A program made the position numbers and the translations under genes. Source: Microbaculum marinum (lineage in GTDB: Bacteria; Pseudomonadota; Alphaproteobacteria; Rhizobiales; Tepidamorphaceae). From it: DNA of 64,000 nucleotides. The stretch lies in NCBI RefSeq assembly GCF_042646165.1, contig NZ_JBHRTC010000008.1, one strand, 5' to 3'. The notes beneath the pieces were generated by a model that was not told the origin of the DNA, searched no databases, and was given only the letters and a program-made list of their open reading frames with translations. This document shows, in pieces, positions 1 to 8,018 of the stretch (position 1 is its first letter; every line of letters begins with the position of its first letter).

Positions 1-1259
1 CCTATCTGTCGACGCCGCTGCTCGGCATTGTCGACACCGCGGTGATCGGCCAGCTCGGCCGCGCCGACCTGCTCGGCGGCATCGCCGTCGGCGCGGTCGT
101 CTTCGACATCCTGTTCGCCACGTTCAATTTCCTGCGGTCCGGCACCACCGGCCTGACCGCCCAGGCGGTCGGCGCCGAGGATCAGACCGCGCAGACCGCG
201 ACGCTCTACCGCTCGGCCCTGATCGGGCTGATAGCCGGCGCCCTGATCATCGCGCTGCAGGTGCCGCTCCTGGCGGTCTCGCTCGGCTTCATGGGCGCCA
301 GCGAGCCGGTCAACGCCGCGGTCTCCGAATACTTCGCGATACGCGCGCTGGGCGCACCCGTCTCGCTGCTGAACTACGCGATCCTCGGATGGTTTCTGGG
401 TCTCGGCCGCGCCGGCACCGGGCTCGGCCTGCAGCTCCTCCTCAACGGGCTGAACATGGCGCTCAACGTGACCTTCGTGCTGTGGCTCGGATGGGGCGTG
501 GCAGGCGTCGCATGGGGCACGGTCATCGGCGAGACGGTGACGGCCATCGTGGGCGTTCTCCTGGCCTGGCGCACGCTGGGCGCGAACGCATTCATCCCAC
601 TGGCCGCGCTCACGGAGAGACTCGGGCTGATCCGGACCTTTTCGGTCAACCGGGACATCATGATCCGCTCGTTTTCGCTGTTGCTGGTCTTCGCCCTGTT
701 CACCTCGGCGGGCGCGCGGCAGACCGACGTCGTGCTGGCGGCCAACGCCATCCTGATGAACCTCTTCATATTCGGCAGCTATTTTCTCGACGGATTCGCC
801 ACCGCCGCCGAACAGCTCGCCGGGCGCGCCGTGGGGGCGCGCTACCGGCCGGCCTTCTCGCGTGCCGTCGCTCTGACGCTGGCCTGGGGATACGCGCTGG
901 CGGCCGCGCTCAGCGTGGTCCTCCTTGTCGCGGGCCCGGCGATCATCGATCTCCTGACCACCAGCCCGGAGGTCCGGTCGGCGGCCCGCCACTTCCTCGT
1001 CTGGGCGGCGCTGACGCCGCTGTTCGGCGTCGCGGCTTTTGAGTTCGACGGCGTCTTCATCGGCGCGACCTGGTCCGATGACATGCGCAACATGATGCTG
1101 GTCTCGCTGGCGGTCTACCTTCTCGTGTGGCTGGTCGCGACGCCGCTCCTGGGCAATCACGGACTGTGGCTGGCGCTGGCCGTGTTCCTGCTGGTCCGCG
1201 GCCTGACGCTTGCCGCGCGTTACCCCTTGCGCCTGCAACGCACGTTCCCCGAAGGCTGA
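1..1259 (+). CDS. MATE family multidrug/toxin efflux transporter (5' truncated by window edge)
   Basis: This is the C-terminal part, about 418 residues, of a MATE/DinF-type inner-membrane exporter that extrudes cationic or lipophilic compounds in exchange for Na+ or H+. The open frame runs through the window edge (codons from base 3), so the true start lies upstream. The first visible residues read STPLLGIVDTAVIGQLG, the hallmark of MATE transmembrane helix 1-2, and are followed by an RSGTTGLTAQAVGA segment typical of the DinF branch. About ten further hydrophobic segments follow, with the expected duplication into two six-helix halves. It ends 151 bases before cyoA and is probably a separate unit. 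The family call is secure; the substrate is unknown. Confidence 0.9.
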   Translation, partial: YLSTPLLGIVDTAVIGQLGRADLLGGIAVGAVVFDILFATFNFLRSGTTGLTAQAVGAEDQTAQTATLYRSALIGLIAGALIIALQVPLLAVSLGFMGASEPVNAAVSEYFAIRALGAPVSLLNYAILGWFLGLGRAGTGLGLQLLLNGLNMALNVTFVLWLGWGVAGVAWGTVIGETVTAIVGVLLAWRTLGANAFIPLAALTERLGLIRTFSVNRDIMIRSFSLLLVFALFTSAGARQTDVVLAANAILMNLFIFGSYFLDGFATAAEQLAGRAVGARYRPAFSRAVALTLAWGYALAAALSVVLLVAGPAIIDLLTTSPEVRSAARHFLVWAALTPLFGVAAFEFDGVFIGATWSDDMRNMMLVSLAVYLLVWLVATPLLGNHGLWLALAVFLLVRGLTLAARYPLRLQRTFPEG

Positions 1260-1290
1260 CGCGGCCGACGCGCCCCTGAACGCCGCGTTA

Positions 1291-1391
1291 ACGAACGTTG
1301 CCTATTCCATTCAGAATCAATGTAACCTGAGGGTAGTCAGCACTGCCTCGGGTCTTCTATGTTTTGAGTTCGCCTGGCGCATACGAACGTT
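1291..1391. promoter_or_regulatory. Repeated ACGAACGTT sites upstream of cyoA
   Basis: The 151-base space between the exporter and cyoA holds ACGAACGTT twice, at 1291-1299 and 1383-1391. The second copy sits inside the 10-bp perfect palindrome CGAACGTTCG (1384-1393), only 17 bases before the chosen cyoA start. The spacing and symmetry suggest a possible operator for the oxidase operon, but no matching regulator is known to me and no clear -35/-10 pair was recognised. Confidence 0.3.
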
Positions 1392-1410
1392 CGGACATCG
1401 AAAGATCATC

Positions 1411-2361
1411 GTGAAGACAGTCGGCACGTCCCCCGAAAGCCTGCAACGCGGCCTGCGCACCGCATTCCTGATCGGGGTGGCGCTCCTGCTGGCGGGCTGC
1501 AGCACCGAGGACTGGCCGGTCCTACTGCCGGACGGACCGATCGCCCGGGAGGAACGCGAACTCCTGTTCGCGGCCGTCGGACTGATGTTGCTGGTCGTGC
1601 TTCCCGTCTACATCCTCGCGATCATCGTGCTGACGCGCTACCGCGCCTCGTCCAACAATCCAAACTACCGGCCGGAGTGGCAGTCCAACCGGGTAGACGC
1701 GATCGTCTGGGCCGGCCCGGCGATCATCGTCGTGGCGATCGGCACCCTGGTCTGGGACTACACCCACCGGCTCGATCCCTATCTGGCGGTGGAGCCGGAC
1801 AAGACCCCGCTCCGGGTCGAGGCCATCGCCCAGGACTGGAAGTGGCTGTTCATCTATCCCGAGCAGAACGTCGCCGTCGTCAACGAGCTTGTCATCCCCA
1901 CCGGCCAGCCGGTGTCGATACGGATCACCTCCGACACGGTGATGAACTCGCTCTACGTCGCCGGCCTGGCCGGGCAGATCTACGCCATGGCGGGCATGCA
2001 GACGCGGCTGAACCTCATCGCCAACGACGAGGACACCTATATCGGTCGCAACATGCAATACAGCGGCACCGGCTTCGCGGATCAGCAGTTCCGGGTCAAG
2101 GTGGTGCCGCCCGCCGGCTTCGAGTCCTGGCTCGACATCGTTCGCGCGTCGCCCGACGCGCTTGATGGCCAAACCTACGCGGAGCTGGCCAGGCCGAGCC
2201 AGAAGGTCCCGGTGAAGTACTATTCCAGCGCCGAGCCGAACCTGTTCGACAGCATCATCGAGAAATATTCCGGCCAGCCGGCGGAGCGCCGGACGGCGCA
2301 GCTCGATGCCTATGCGGGCGAGTTCATCTGCGAAACACCGAGCGGCCGGGGCAGTCTCTGA
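1411..2361 (+). CDS. cyoA: Cytochrome bo3-type ubiquinol oxidase subunit II
   Basis: Subunit II of a haem-copper quinol oxidase, which reduces O2 to water with electrons from ubiquinol and pumps protons across the inner membrane. From the GTG start the product has 316 residues. It has a lipoprotein signal ending in LAGC (Cys30), two membrane helices near 47-70 and 88-110, and a periplasmic cupredoxin domain. The segment MNSLYVAGLAGQIYAMAGMQ matches CyoA. The Cys and His ligands of a CuA centre are absent, so quinol rather than cytochrome c is the donor. The GTG at 1411 was chosen because it starts directly before the signal peptide; the open frame continues upstream without a convincing start. 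Its TGA overlaps the cyoB ATG by one base. Confidence 0.93.
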   Translation: MKTVGTSPESLQRGLRTAFLIGVALLLAGCSTEDWPVLLPDGPIAREERELLFAAVGLMLLVVLPVYILAIIVLTRYRASSNNPNYRPEWQSNRVDAIVWAGPAIIVVAIGTLVWDYTHRLDPYLAVEPDKTPLRVEAIAQDWKWLFIYPEQNVAVVNELVIPTGQPVSIRITSDTVMNSLYVAGLAGQIYAMAGMQTRLNLIANDEDTYIGRNMQYSGTGFADQQFRVKVVPPAGFESWLDIVRASPDALDGQTYAELARPSQKVPVKYYSSAEPNLFDSIIEKYSGQPAERRTAQLDAYAGEFICETPSGRGSL

Positions 2362-4331
2362 TGCTGGGAAAGCTTACCTTTGATGCTCTGCCCTTCTACA
2401 GCGCGATCGCGTTCGGCGGTGCGATGGCCGAGGTGCTGGCCGGCGTTGCCGTCATCGGCTTCGTGCTGTGGCTCGGCAAGGTGCGGTACCTGTGGACGGA
2501 GTGGCTGACCAGCGTCGACCACAAGCGCATCGGCATCATGTACGTCGTGCTGGCGCTGGTCATGCTGATGCGCGGCTTCGCCGACGCCATCATGATGCGC
2601 GCGCAGCAGGCGATGGCGGCCAACAACGAGGGCTATCTGCCGCCGGAGCATTTCGACCAGGTGTTCTCCTCGCACGGCACGATCATGATCTTCTTCATGG
2701 CAATGCCGTTCCTGTCGGGACTGATGAACTTCGTCGTGCCGCAGCAGGTCGGCGCCCGCGACGTCGCCTTTCCGTTCATGAATTCTGTGAGCCTTTGGCT
2801 CACCGCCGCCGGCGCCGGCCTGGTGCTGGTGTCGCTGGTCATCGGCAAGTTCTCGACCGCAGGCTGGACCGGGTATCCGCCCTATTCCGGCATCGAGTAT
2901 AATCCCGGCGTCGGCGTCGACTACTGGCTGTGGGCCGTCATCCTCAGCGGCATCGGCACCACGATGACCGGCATCAATTTCGTCGTCACCATCCTCAAGC
3001 GCCGCGCCCCGGGCATGACGCTGATGCGGATGCCCCTGTTCACGTGGACGGCGCTGGTCACCAGCGTCCTCATCGTGTTCGCCTTCCCGGCGATCACCGT
3101 CGTCGGCGGGCAGCTGGTCCTTGACCGCTACCTCGGCTTTCATTTCTTCACGAATGACGGCGGCGGCAACATGATGAACTACATCAACCTGATCTGGATC
3201 TGGGGCCATCCGGAGGTCTACATCCTGATCCTGCCAGCCTTCGGGATCTTTTCGGAGGTGGTCGCCACCTTCTCGCGCAAGCGCCTGTTCGGCTACGATT
3301 CGCTCGTCTACGCCACGGCCGTCATCGGGCTGTTGTCCTTCTCCGTCTGGCTCCATCACTTCTTCACCATGGGATCCAGCGCCGACGTCAACGCCTTCTT
3401 CGGCATCACCACGATGATCATCGCCGTGCCGACCGGGGTGAAGGTCTACGACTGGCTGCTGACCATGTATGCCGGCCGCATCGAGCTGCGGGTGCCGATG
3501 CTGTGGACGGTCGGCTTCCTGGTGACCTTCGTGATCGGCGGCATGACCGGCGTCGCACTGGCGCTGCCGCCCGTCGATTACCTGATGCACAACACGACGT
3601 TCCTGATCGCGCATTTCCACAACATGCTGATCCCGGGCGCGCTGTTCGGCTATTTCGCTGGCTACACCTACTGGTTCCCGAAGGCGTTCGGCTTCCGTCT
3701 CGACGAGACATGGGGCGTACGGGCGTTCTGGTTCTGGATCGTCGGATTCTACCTGGCCTTCATGCCGCTCTACGTGCTCGGCTTCATGGGCATGCCGCGG
3801 CGCATGGAGCACTACGACGTCGGCGCCTGGCAGCCGTGGCTGATCGTGGCGGCGATCGGCGCCTGCTCGATCCTGGTCGGCATCGGCTGCTTGATCACCC
3901 AGCTCTACGTGAGCATCCGCGACCGCGAGGTGCTGGCCGACCGGACGGGCGATCCGTGGGGCGGCCGGACGCTGGAATGGATGACCGCCTCGCCGCCGGC
4001 GCCGTACAACTTCGCACGCATTCCCCAGGTGCACGATCGTGACGAACTGATCTGGCGCAAGGAACATCCCGCCGAAGCCGACAAGGACGACGTGGCCTCC
4101 GAGATAGAACTGCCGGAGAACACCGCGGCGGGAGTCGTCATCGGGGTCATTGCGGGCGTGTTCGGATTCGCCATGGTCTGGCACATCTGGTGGCTGGCGA
4201 TCCTCAGCCTGCTCATAGCGCTCGCCACGGTGGTGGCGCGCAGTTTCGGTGACGACGAGGAACTCGAGCTGTCGTCCGACGAGGTGGCCGCGCTGGAGGC
4301 GCGCGGCAGCGGTCCGCTGCTGGGTTACTGA
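2361..4331 (+). CDS. cyoB: Cytochrome bo3-type ubiquinol oxidase subunit I
   Basis: Catalytic subunit of the quinol oxidase, 656 residues, close to the length of Escherichia coli CyoB. It carries the low-spin haem and the haem-CuB site. Visible marks are the first haem-ligand histidine in SSHGTIMIFFMAMP, the GHPEVYILILPAFG segment with the CuB histidine and the cross-linked tyrosine, the HH pair in WLHHFFTMG, and the haem histidines in IAHFHNMLIPG. About fifteen membrane helices are predicted by eye. It is the second gene of a tight cyoABCD operon (1-base overlap with cyoA). No cyoE (haem O synthase) is present in the window, so haem supply must be encoded elsewhere. Confidence 0.97.
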   Translation: MLGKLTFDALPFYSAIAFGGAMAEVLAGVAVIGFVLWLGKVRYLWTEWLTSVDHKRIGIMYVVLALVMLMRGFADAIMMRAQQAMAANNEGYLPPEHFDQVFSSHGTIMIFFMAMPFLSGLMNFVVPQQVGARDVAFPFMNSVSLWLTAAGAGLVLVSLVIGKFSTAGWTGYPPYSGIEYNPGVGVDYWLWAVILSGIGTTMTGINFVVTILKRRAPGMTLMRMPLFTWTALVTSVLIVFAFPAITVVGGQLVLDRYLGFHFFTNDGGGNMMNYINLIWIWGHPEVYILILPAFGIFSEVVATFSRKRLFGYDSLVYATAVIGLLSFSVWLHHFFTMGSSADVNAFFGITTMIIAVPTGVKVYDWLLTMYAGRIELRVPMLWTVGFLVTFVIGGMTGVALALPPVDYLMHNTTFLIAHFHNMLIPGALFGYFAGYTYWFPKAFGFRLDETWGVRAFWFWIVGFYLAFMPLYVLGFMGMPRRMEHYDVGAWQPWLIVAAIGACSILVGIGCLITQLYVSIRDREVLADRTGDPWGGRTLEWMTASPPAPYNFARIPQVHDRDELIWRKEHPAEADKDDVASEIELPENTAAGVVIGVIAGVFGFAMVWHIWWLAILSLLIALATVVARSFGDDEELELSSDEVAALEARGSGPLLGY

Positions 4332-4401
4332 TGCGCCTGCGTGTATGTCATCGCGGCGCGGTCGCAGCGCCTTTCCACACATCGAGCGGACGAGATATCC
4401 G

Positions 4402-5019
4402 ATGACAGCCGAATCCGTGGTGCCGGGACGCCCTCTCTCGGCGAGCAAGACACCGGAGATCGATCCCCTCCAGGAGCGCGATTTCGGGTTCTGGCTCTAC
4501 CTGATGAGCGACGCCATCATCTTCGCGCTGCTGTTTGCCACCTATGTGGTGATGACGCGCGGCACCGATGGCGGCCCCACCGGCCAGGACGTGTACGACC
4601 TGACCCGCGCATCGGCCGAGACGGCGCTGCTGTTGACCAGCACGCTCACGTTCGGCATGGCGAGCGTCGCGGTGGCGTCCGGCAACCGCAACGGCGTCAT
4701 CGTCTGGCTGCTCGTCACCGCCGTGCTGGGACTGGGTTTCCTGTCGCTGGAGATTTCGGAATTCGTCGGCATGATCTCCGAGGGCGCCGGTCCTGACCGC
4801 AGCGGCTTCCTGTCGGCGTTCTTCGCCCTGGTCGGCACGCACGGGCTGCACGTCACCGGCGGCATCGTCTGGATCGCGGTGATGATCGTCCAACTGCTCG
4901 TCAAGGACCTGACGCCGTCCGTGCGCTCCCGGCTGTTCCGGCTCGGTCTGTTCTGGCATTTCCTGGACATCGTCTGGATCGGGATCTTCTCGGTGGTCTA
5001 CCTGCCCGGCATTCTGTGA
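4402..5019 (+). CDS. cyoC: Cytochrome bo3-type ubiquinol oxidase subunit III
   Basis: Membrane subunit III of the quinol oxidase, 205 residues, the same size as E. coli CyoC. It has five hydrophobic helices and the family segments FGFWLYLMSDAIIFALLFATY near the N terminus and GTHGLHVTGG followed by a C-terminal FWHFLDIVWIGIFSVVYL. The frame is open further upstream, but the ATG at 4402 gives the standard N terminus directly before the first helix and is the start chosen here. It follows cyoB after 70 bases, and cyoD begins 15 bases after its stop. Confidence 0.95.
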   Translation: MTAESVVPGRPLSASKTPEIDPLQERDFGFWLYLMSDAIIFALLFATYVVMTRGTDGGPTGQDVYDLTRASAETALLLTSTLTFGMASVAVASGNRNGVIVWLLVTAVLGLGFLSLEISEFVGMISEGAGPDRSGFLSAFFALVGTHGLHVTGGIVWIAVMIVQLLVKDLTPSVRSRLFRLGLFWHFLDIVWIGIFSVVYLPGIL

Positions 5020-5034
5020 GATGGGGACGCTGTG

Positions 5035-5352
5035 ATGGACATCGCGAACGAAACCCCCGCCGCCCTGCGCAGGAGCTATCTCGTCGGATACGGGATCGCC
5101 ATCGTTCTGACGGCGATCCCGTTCGGCGTCGTCGCGCTCGGCCTGCTGGACCGCCGGCCGGCGCTGATCCTGATCGCCGTACTGGCGATCGTCCAGGTAT
5201 TGGTGCACCTGCGATACTTTCTCCACATCGACTTCCGCCGGACGCCGCGCGAGAACATTCTGGTGCTGGGCTTCGCCGCCGTGCTGATCTGCATCATGAT
5301 CGGCGGCACGCTGTGGATCATGCTCGACCTGCACCACCGGATGATGCTCTAG
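5035..5352 (+). CDS. cyoD: Cytochrome bo3-type ubiquinol oxidase subunit IV
   Basis: Small accessory subunit of the oxidase, 105 residues with three membrane helices. The conserved VLVHLRYFLHID motif of CyoD sits in the middle. A GTG lies one codon upstream (5032); the ATG at 5035 is preferred because GGGGAC at about 5023-5028 gives normal spacing. The stop TAG (5350-5352) and the stop of the opposing ArsC-like gene (5349-5351) share the palindrome CTAG, so the two genes end on the same four bases. Confidence 0.92.
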   Translation: MDIANETPAALRRSYLVGYGIAIVLTAIPFGVVALGLLDRRPALILIAVLAIVQVLVHLRYFLHIDFRRTPRENILVLGFAAVLICIMIGGTLWIMLDLHHRMML

Positions 5353-5696
5353 AGGACTTCGAGCACGGCCTCCGGCGGGCGGCCGAGGGCGGCCCTGCCG
5401 TCCGTCATCACCACCGGCCGCTCTATCAGCACCGGCTCCTCCGCCATCGCTTGGATGAGAGCATCGTCGGAAAGCGACGTGTCGGAAAGCTTCCGCGCCT
5501 TGTAGGCGGCCTCGCCCTTGCGCAGCAAGTCGCGCGGTCCGATGCCGAGCTTCTTCAGCGCGCCCCTGATCGCCGCGGCATCCGGCGGCGTCTTCAGGTA
5601 CTCGACGATTTCGGGCTCGATGCCCTTTTCGCGTATCAGTGCGAGCGTCTGCCGCGACTTCGAGCAGCGCGGGTTGTGCCAGATCGTGACCGTCAT
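5349..5696 (-). CDS. arsC: ArsC-family (YfgD-like) arsenate reductase-related thioredoxin-fold protein
   Basis: A 115-residue protein of the ArsC/Spx fold. It starts with an ArsC-type strand followed by HNPRCSKSRQTL, where Cys11 is the candidate redox cysteine and the loop reads CSKSR, as in the E. coli YfgD clade. The C-terminal ERPVV...GRPPEAVLE segment carries the arginines expected in the family. True ArsC reduces arsenate with glutaredoxin, while the role of YfgD-type members is less clear and no ars genes are nearby. It is the last gene of a three-gene unit: its ATG overlaps the pyrD stop as ATGA. Confidence 0.88.
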   Translation of the reverse strand: MTVTIWHNPRCSKSRQTLALIREKGIEPEIVEYLKTPPDAAAIRGALKKLGIGPRDLLRKGEAAYKARKLSDTSLSDDALIQAMAEEPVLIERPVVMTDGRAALGRPPEAVLEVL

Positions 5697-6787
5697 CCGA
5701 TGTCCTGCCTCGCCCAGTCGTCCGTGCCGGTGCCGACCGCATCGGAGATCGACGAAAGACCGTCGCGGCGCAAGGCCTCCAGCAGATCCCGCTTGATTGT
5801 GTCCACCAGGCCGGGCCCTTTGAAGACCAGTCCCGTGTAAACCTGCACGAGGCAGGCGCCGGCCCGGATCTTCTCGTAGGCAGTGGCCCCGGAATCGATG
5901 CCGCCGACGCCGATCAGCGGCACGCCGGGACCGACGCGCTGGCGCAGGCGGGCAAGGATTATGGTCGAGCGCCGGAACAGCGGCCGGCCTGACAGTCCGC
6001 CCGCCTCGCTCGCCTGCGGATCGGCGAGCCCGCTGCGGCTCAGCGTCGTGTTGGAGACGATGAGGCCCTCGAAGCGGTGACGCCCGTAGGCACCGGCGAT
6101 GGCGTCCAGATCGGCGTCCTCCAGGTCCGGCGCGATCTTCAGAAGCAGCGGCACGCGCCGGCCGGTCGCCGCGGTCTGACGGTCGCGTTCGGCTGAAACG
6201 CGCGCCAGCAGATCTTCCAGCGCAAGATCGTGGTGGAGGTCGCGCAGACCCGGCGTGTTCGGCGAGGAGATGTTCACCGCCAGGTAGTCGGCGTGCTCGG
6301 CAAATGCCGCGACGCCGGCAACGTAGTCGGCGGTGCGGTCCTCGCTGTCCTTGTTGGCGCCGATATTGATGCCAAGTATGCCGGACCGTCTCCGGTCGCG
6401 GCGCGCCAGGTTTGCCGTGACCGCGTCCTGGCCCTTTGTATTGAACCCGTATCGGTTGATCGCCGCCTCGTCGGCGGACAAGCGGAACACCCTGGGCTTC
6501 GGGTTTCCGGGCTGCGGCCGTGGCGCCACGGTCCCGATCTCGACGAAGCCGAACCCAAGTCCCAGAAGCGCGTCCGGCACATCGCCGTTCTTGTCGAACC
6601 CGGCCGCCATGCCGACCGGATTGCGAAAATCCAAGTTCCACAAACGGACCCGCAGCCGCTCGTCGTCGGGCGAAGGCCGTCGGTTGACGAGCCCGGTTCT
6701 CAGCACCGCGATCGCCAGGTCGTGGGCGCGTTCGGGATCGATCGCCCGCAGCACCGGCCCGCCGATCCTCTCGAGCAAGCCGGTCAT
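5693..6787 (-). CDS. pyrD: Dihydroorotate dehydrogenase (quinone), class 2
   Basis: Oxidises dihydroorotate to orotate in pyrimidine synthesis, using FMN and passing electrons to membrane quinone. The product is 364 residues. The N-terminal helical extension (residues 1-40) that binds membrane and quinone marks class 2. FMN-barrel motifs follow: GMAAGFDKNG, FVEIGTVAPRPQPGNPKPR, the active-site serine loop NISSPNTPGLR, LLLKIAPDL, and the phosphate-binding LIGVGGIDSG. The ATG at 6787 was chosen over upstream in-frame codons because it overlaps the preceding DUF952 stop as ATGA and gives the standard N terminus. It sits between DUF952 and an ArsC-like gene, each joined by a 4-base overlap. Confidence 0.96.
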   Translation of the reverse strand: MTGLLERIGGPVLRAIDPERAHDLAIAVLRTGLVNRRPSPDDERLRVRLWNLDFRNPVGMAAGFDKNGDVPDALLGLGFGFVEIGTVAPRPQPGNPKPRVFRLSADEAAINRYGFNTKGQDAVTANLARRDRRRSGILGINIGANKDSEDRTADYVAGVAAFAEHADYLAVNISSPNTPGLRDLHHDLALEDLLARVSAERDRQTAATGRRVPLLLKIAPDLEDADLDAIAGAYGRHRFEGLIVSNTTLSRSGLADPQASEAGGLSGRPLFRRSTIILARLRQRVGPGVPLIGVGGIDSGATAYEKIRAGACLVQVYTGLVFKGPGLVDTIKRDLLEALRRDGLSSISDAVGTGTDDWARQDIG

Positions 6788-7098
6788 TGGTCGGCCCCGA
6801 TCTCCGTGACGCCGGTGACCGAGGCCAGGGGCAGGGGGCCGTAGAGGTGGGGAAACAGGGCGCCGCCGCGCGACGGTTCCCATTTCAGCGCCGTACCGAG
6901 GGCTTCAGCATCGACGGCGACAAGCAGCAGGTCGGTGCGGCCGGCGTAATGCTTTTCCAGCGTTCCCGCCACCTGGTCGGCGGCCGACAGGTGGATGAAC
7001 CCGTCGCGGGCGTCGTCGGCGTTGCCGAGGTATTCGCCGGCGACAGAAGCCGCCGCCCACTCCTCGCGCCCGCATATCTTGAAGACGGTGTTTTCCAT
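6784..7098 (-). CDS. DUF952 family protein
   Basis: A 104-residue protein of the DUF952 family, a small fold distantly related to glutathione-dependent or ADP-ribosyl-handling proteins, with no settled function. The N-terminal FKICGREEWAAA and the central GFIHLSAADQVAGTLEKHY are the family signature, and FPHLYGPLPLASV closes the domain. The ATG at 7098 was chosen because it begins just before the domain; the frame extends further upstream without a plausible leader. It leads an operon with pyrD and the ArsC-like gene and faces the S24 repressor across a 170-base region with two palindromes. Confidence 0.88.
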   Translation of the reverse strand: MENTVFKICGREEWAAASVAGEYLGNADDARDGFIHLSAADQVAGTLEKHYAGRTDLLLVAVDAEALGTALKWEPSRGGALFPHLYGPLPLASVTGVTEIGADQ

Positions 7099-7192
7099 TG
7101 CGGCGGGACCGTATCGTCGGGGGCATTTCGCGGCAAGCGATTCGACCTGCGCGGCCTGCAGCGAGACGCCGCTGGACATCCGGCGGCAGAGG

Positions 7193-7223
7193 GGATAATT
7201 CCTATATTATCGGAATAAATTCC
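7193..7223. promoter_or_regulatory. Paired palindromic operator between the pyrD operon and the S24 repressor
   Basis: Two GGA...TCC palindromes lie in the divergent region: GGATAATTCC at 7193-7202 and GGAATAAATTCC at 7212-7223. Their centres are 20 bp apart, two turns of the helix, so two dimers would bind on the same face. The stretch is strikingly AT-rich against its surroundings and includes TATATTAT, a possible -10 region. The adjacent gene encodes a LexA/CI-like repressor, which is the natural candidate to bind here and control itself and possibly the DUF952-pyrD-arsC unit. Confidence 0.6.
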
Positions 7224-7268
7224 AACACCACCCTCCGGCAGCCGCTGCCGGGTGAATGGAGCTGCCCG

Positions 7269-7910
7269 ATGTTGTCCCACCGCCAGATCTGGTCCGCGAT
7301 CGACGCGCTGGCCGCGCGCTATTCGCTGTCCGCCTCCGGGCTGGCCAGACGGGCCGGGCTCGACCCGACCACCTTCAACAAGTCGAAGCGCGTCGGCAGC
7401 GACGGGCGGCTGCGCTGGCCGAATACCGAATCGATTTCCAAGGTCTTGCAGGCGACCGGGTCGACGATAGACGAATTCGTCTCGCTGGTGCGCGATCCCG
7501 GCACGGAAGACACCCAGTACCGCACGCGCCCGGTGCCGCTGATCGGCTTCGCGCAGGCCGGCGCGGGCGGGTTCTTCGACGATGGCGGTTTTCCCGTCGG
7601 GGGCGACTGGGACGAAGTGGCGTTTCCCGACGTCTCCGACGACCACGCCTATGCGCTGGAGGTCTCCGGCGACAGCATGCTGCCGCTCTACCGCGACGGC
7701 GACGTGGTGATCGTCTCGCCGGGCTCCTCGGTCCGGCGCGGCGACCGGGTCGTCGTGCGCACCCGCGACGGCGAGGTGATGGCCAAGGTGCTGGCGCGCC
7801 GGACGGCCCGGATCATCGAACTGCACTCGATCAATCCCGAGCACGAGCACCGCACGCTCGACCTGCGGGAGATCGACTGGATCGCCCGCATCATCTGGGC
7901 GAGCCAGTAG
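7269..7910 (+). CDS. S24-family LexA/CI-like helix-turn-helix repressor
   Basis: A 213-residue cytoplasmic repressor. Residues about 18-50 form a helix-turn-helix (SASGLARRAGLDPTTFNKSK), and residues about 90-200 form a peptidase S24 domain. The catalytic serine is in SGDSM (Ser136) and the general-base lysine in VMAKVL (Lys173). The segment GFAQAGAGG (93-101) contains an Ala-Gly pair where LexA-like proteins are cut, so RecA-stimulated self-cleavage is possible but unproven. GGAG at 7258-7261 gives good spacing to the ATG at 7269. It is not LexA itself, whose N-terminal domain differs. The paired palindromes just upstream suggest autoregulation. No phage genes are nearby, so it looks like a resident host regulator. 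Confidence 0.9.
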   Translation: MLSHRQIWSAIDALAARYSLSASGLARRAGLDPTTFNKSKRVGSDGRLRWPNTESISKVLQATGSTIDEFVSLVRDPGTEDTQYRTRPVPLIGFAQAGAGGFFDDGGFPVGGDWDEVAFPDVSDDHAYALEVSGDSMLPLYRDGDVVIVSPGSSVRRGDRVVVRTRDGEVMAKVLARRTARIIELHSINPEHEHRTLDLREIDWIARIIWASQ

Positions 7911-8018
7911 CGCGCCACCCGACCCGCCCGTGCGGCCCGCGACAACGCGGCGGTTGCGCCGTCCCTGCTGCTGGGCGACGATGGCCGCTGCATCCGAATT
8001 CGTCCGGGCAAGGGCTGA

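Noticed and set aside
1411..2361. cyoA read as cytochrome c oxidase subunit II
   Set aside because: The CuA cysteines are missing and the CyoA segment QIYAMAGMQ is present.
2310..4448. A 712-residue minus-strand frame opposite cyoB
   Set aside because: His- and Asp-rich shadow of cyoB.
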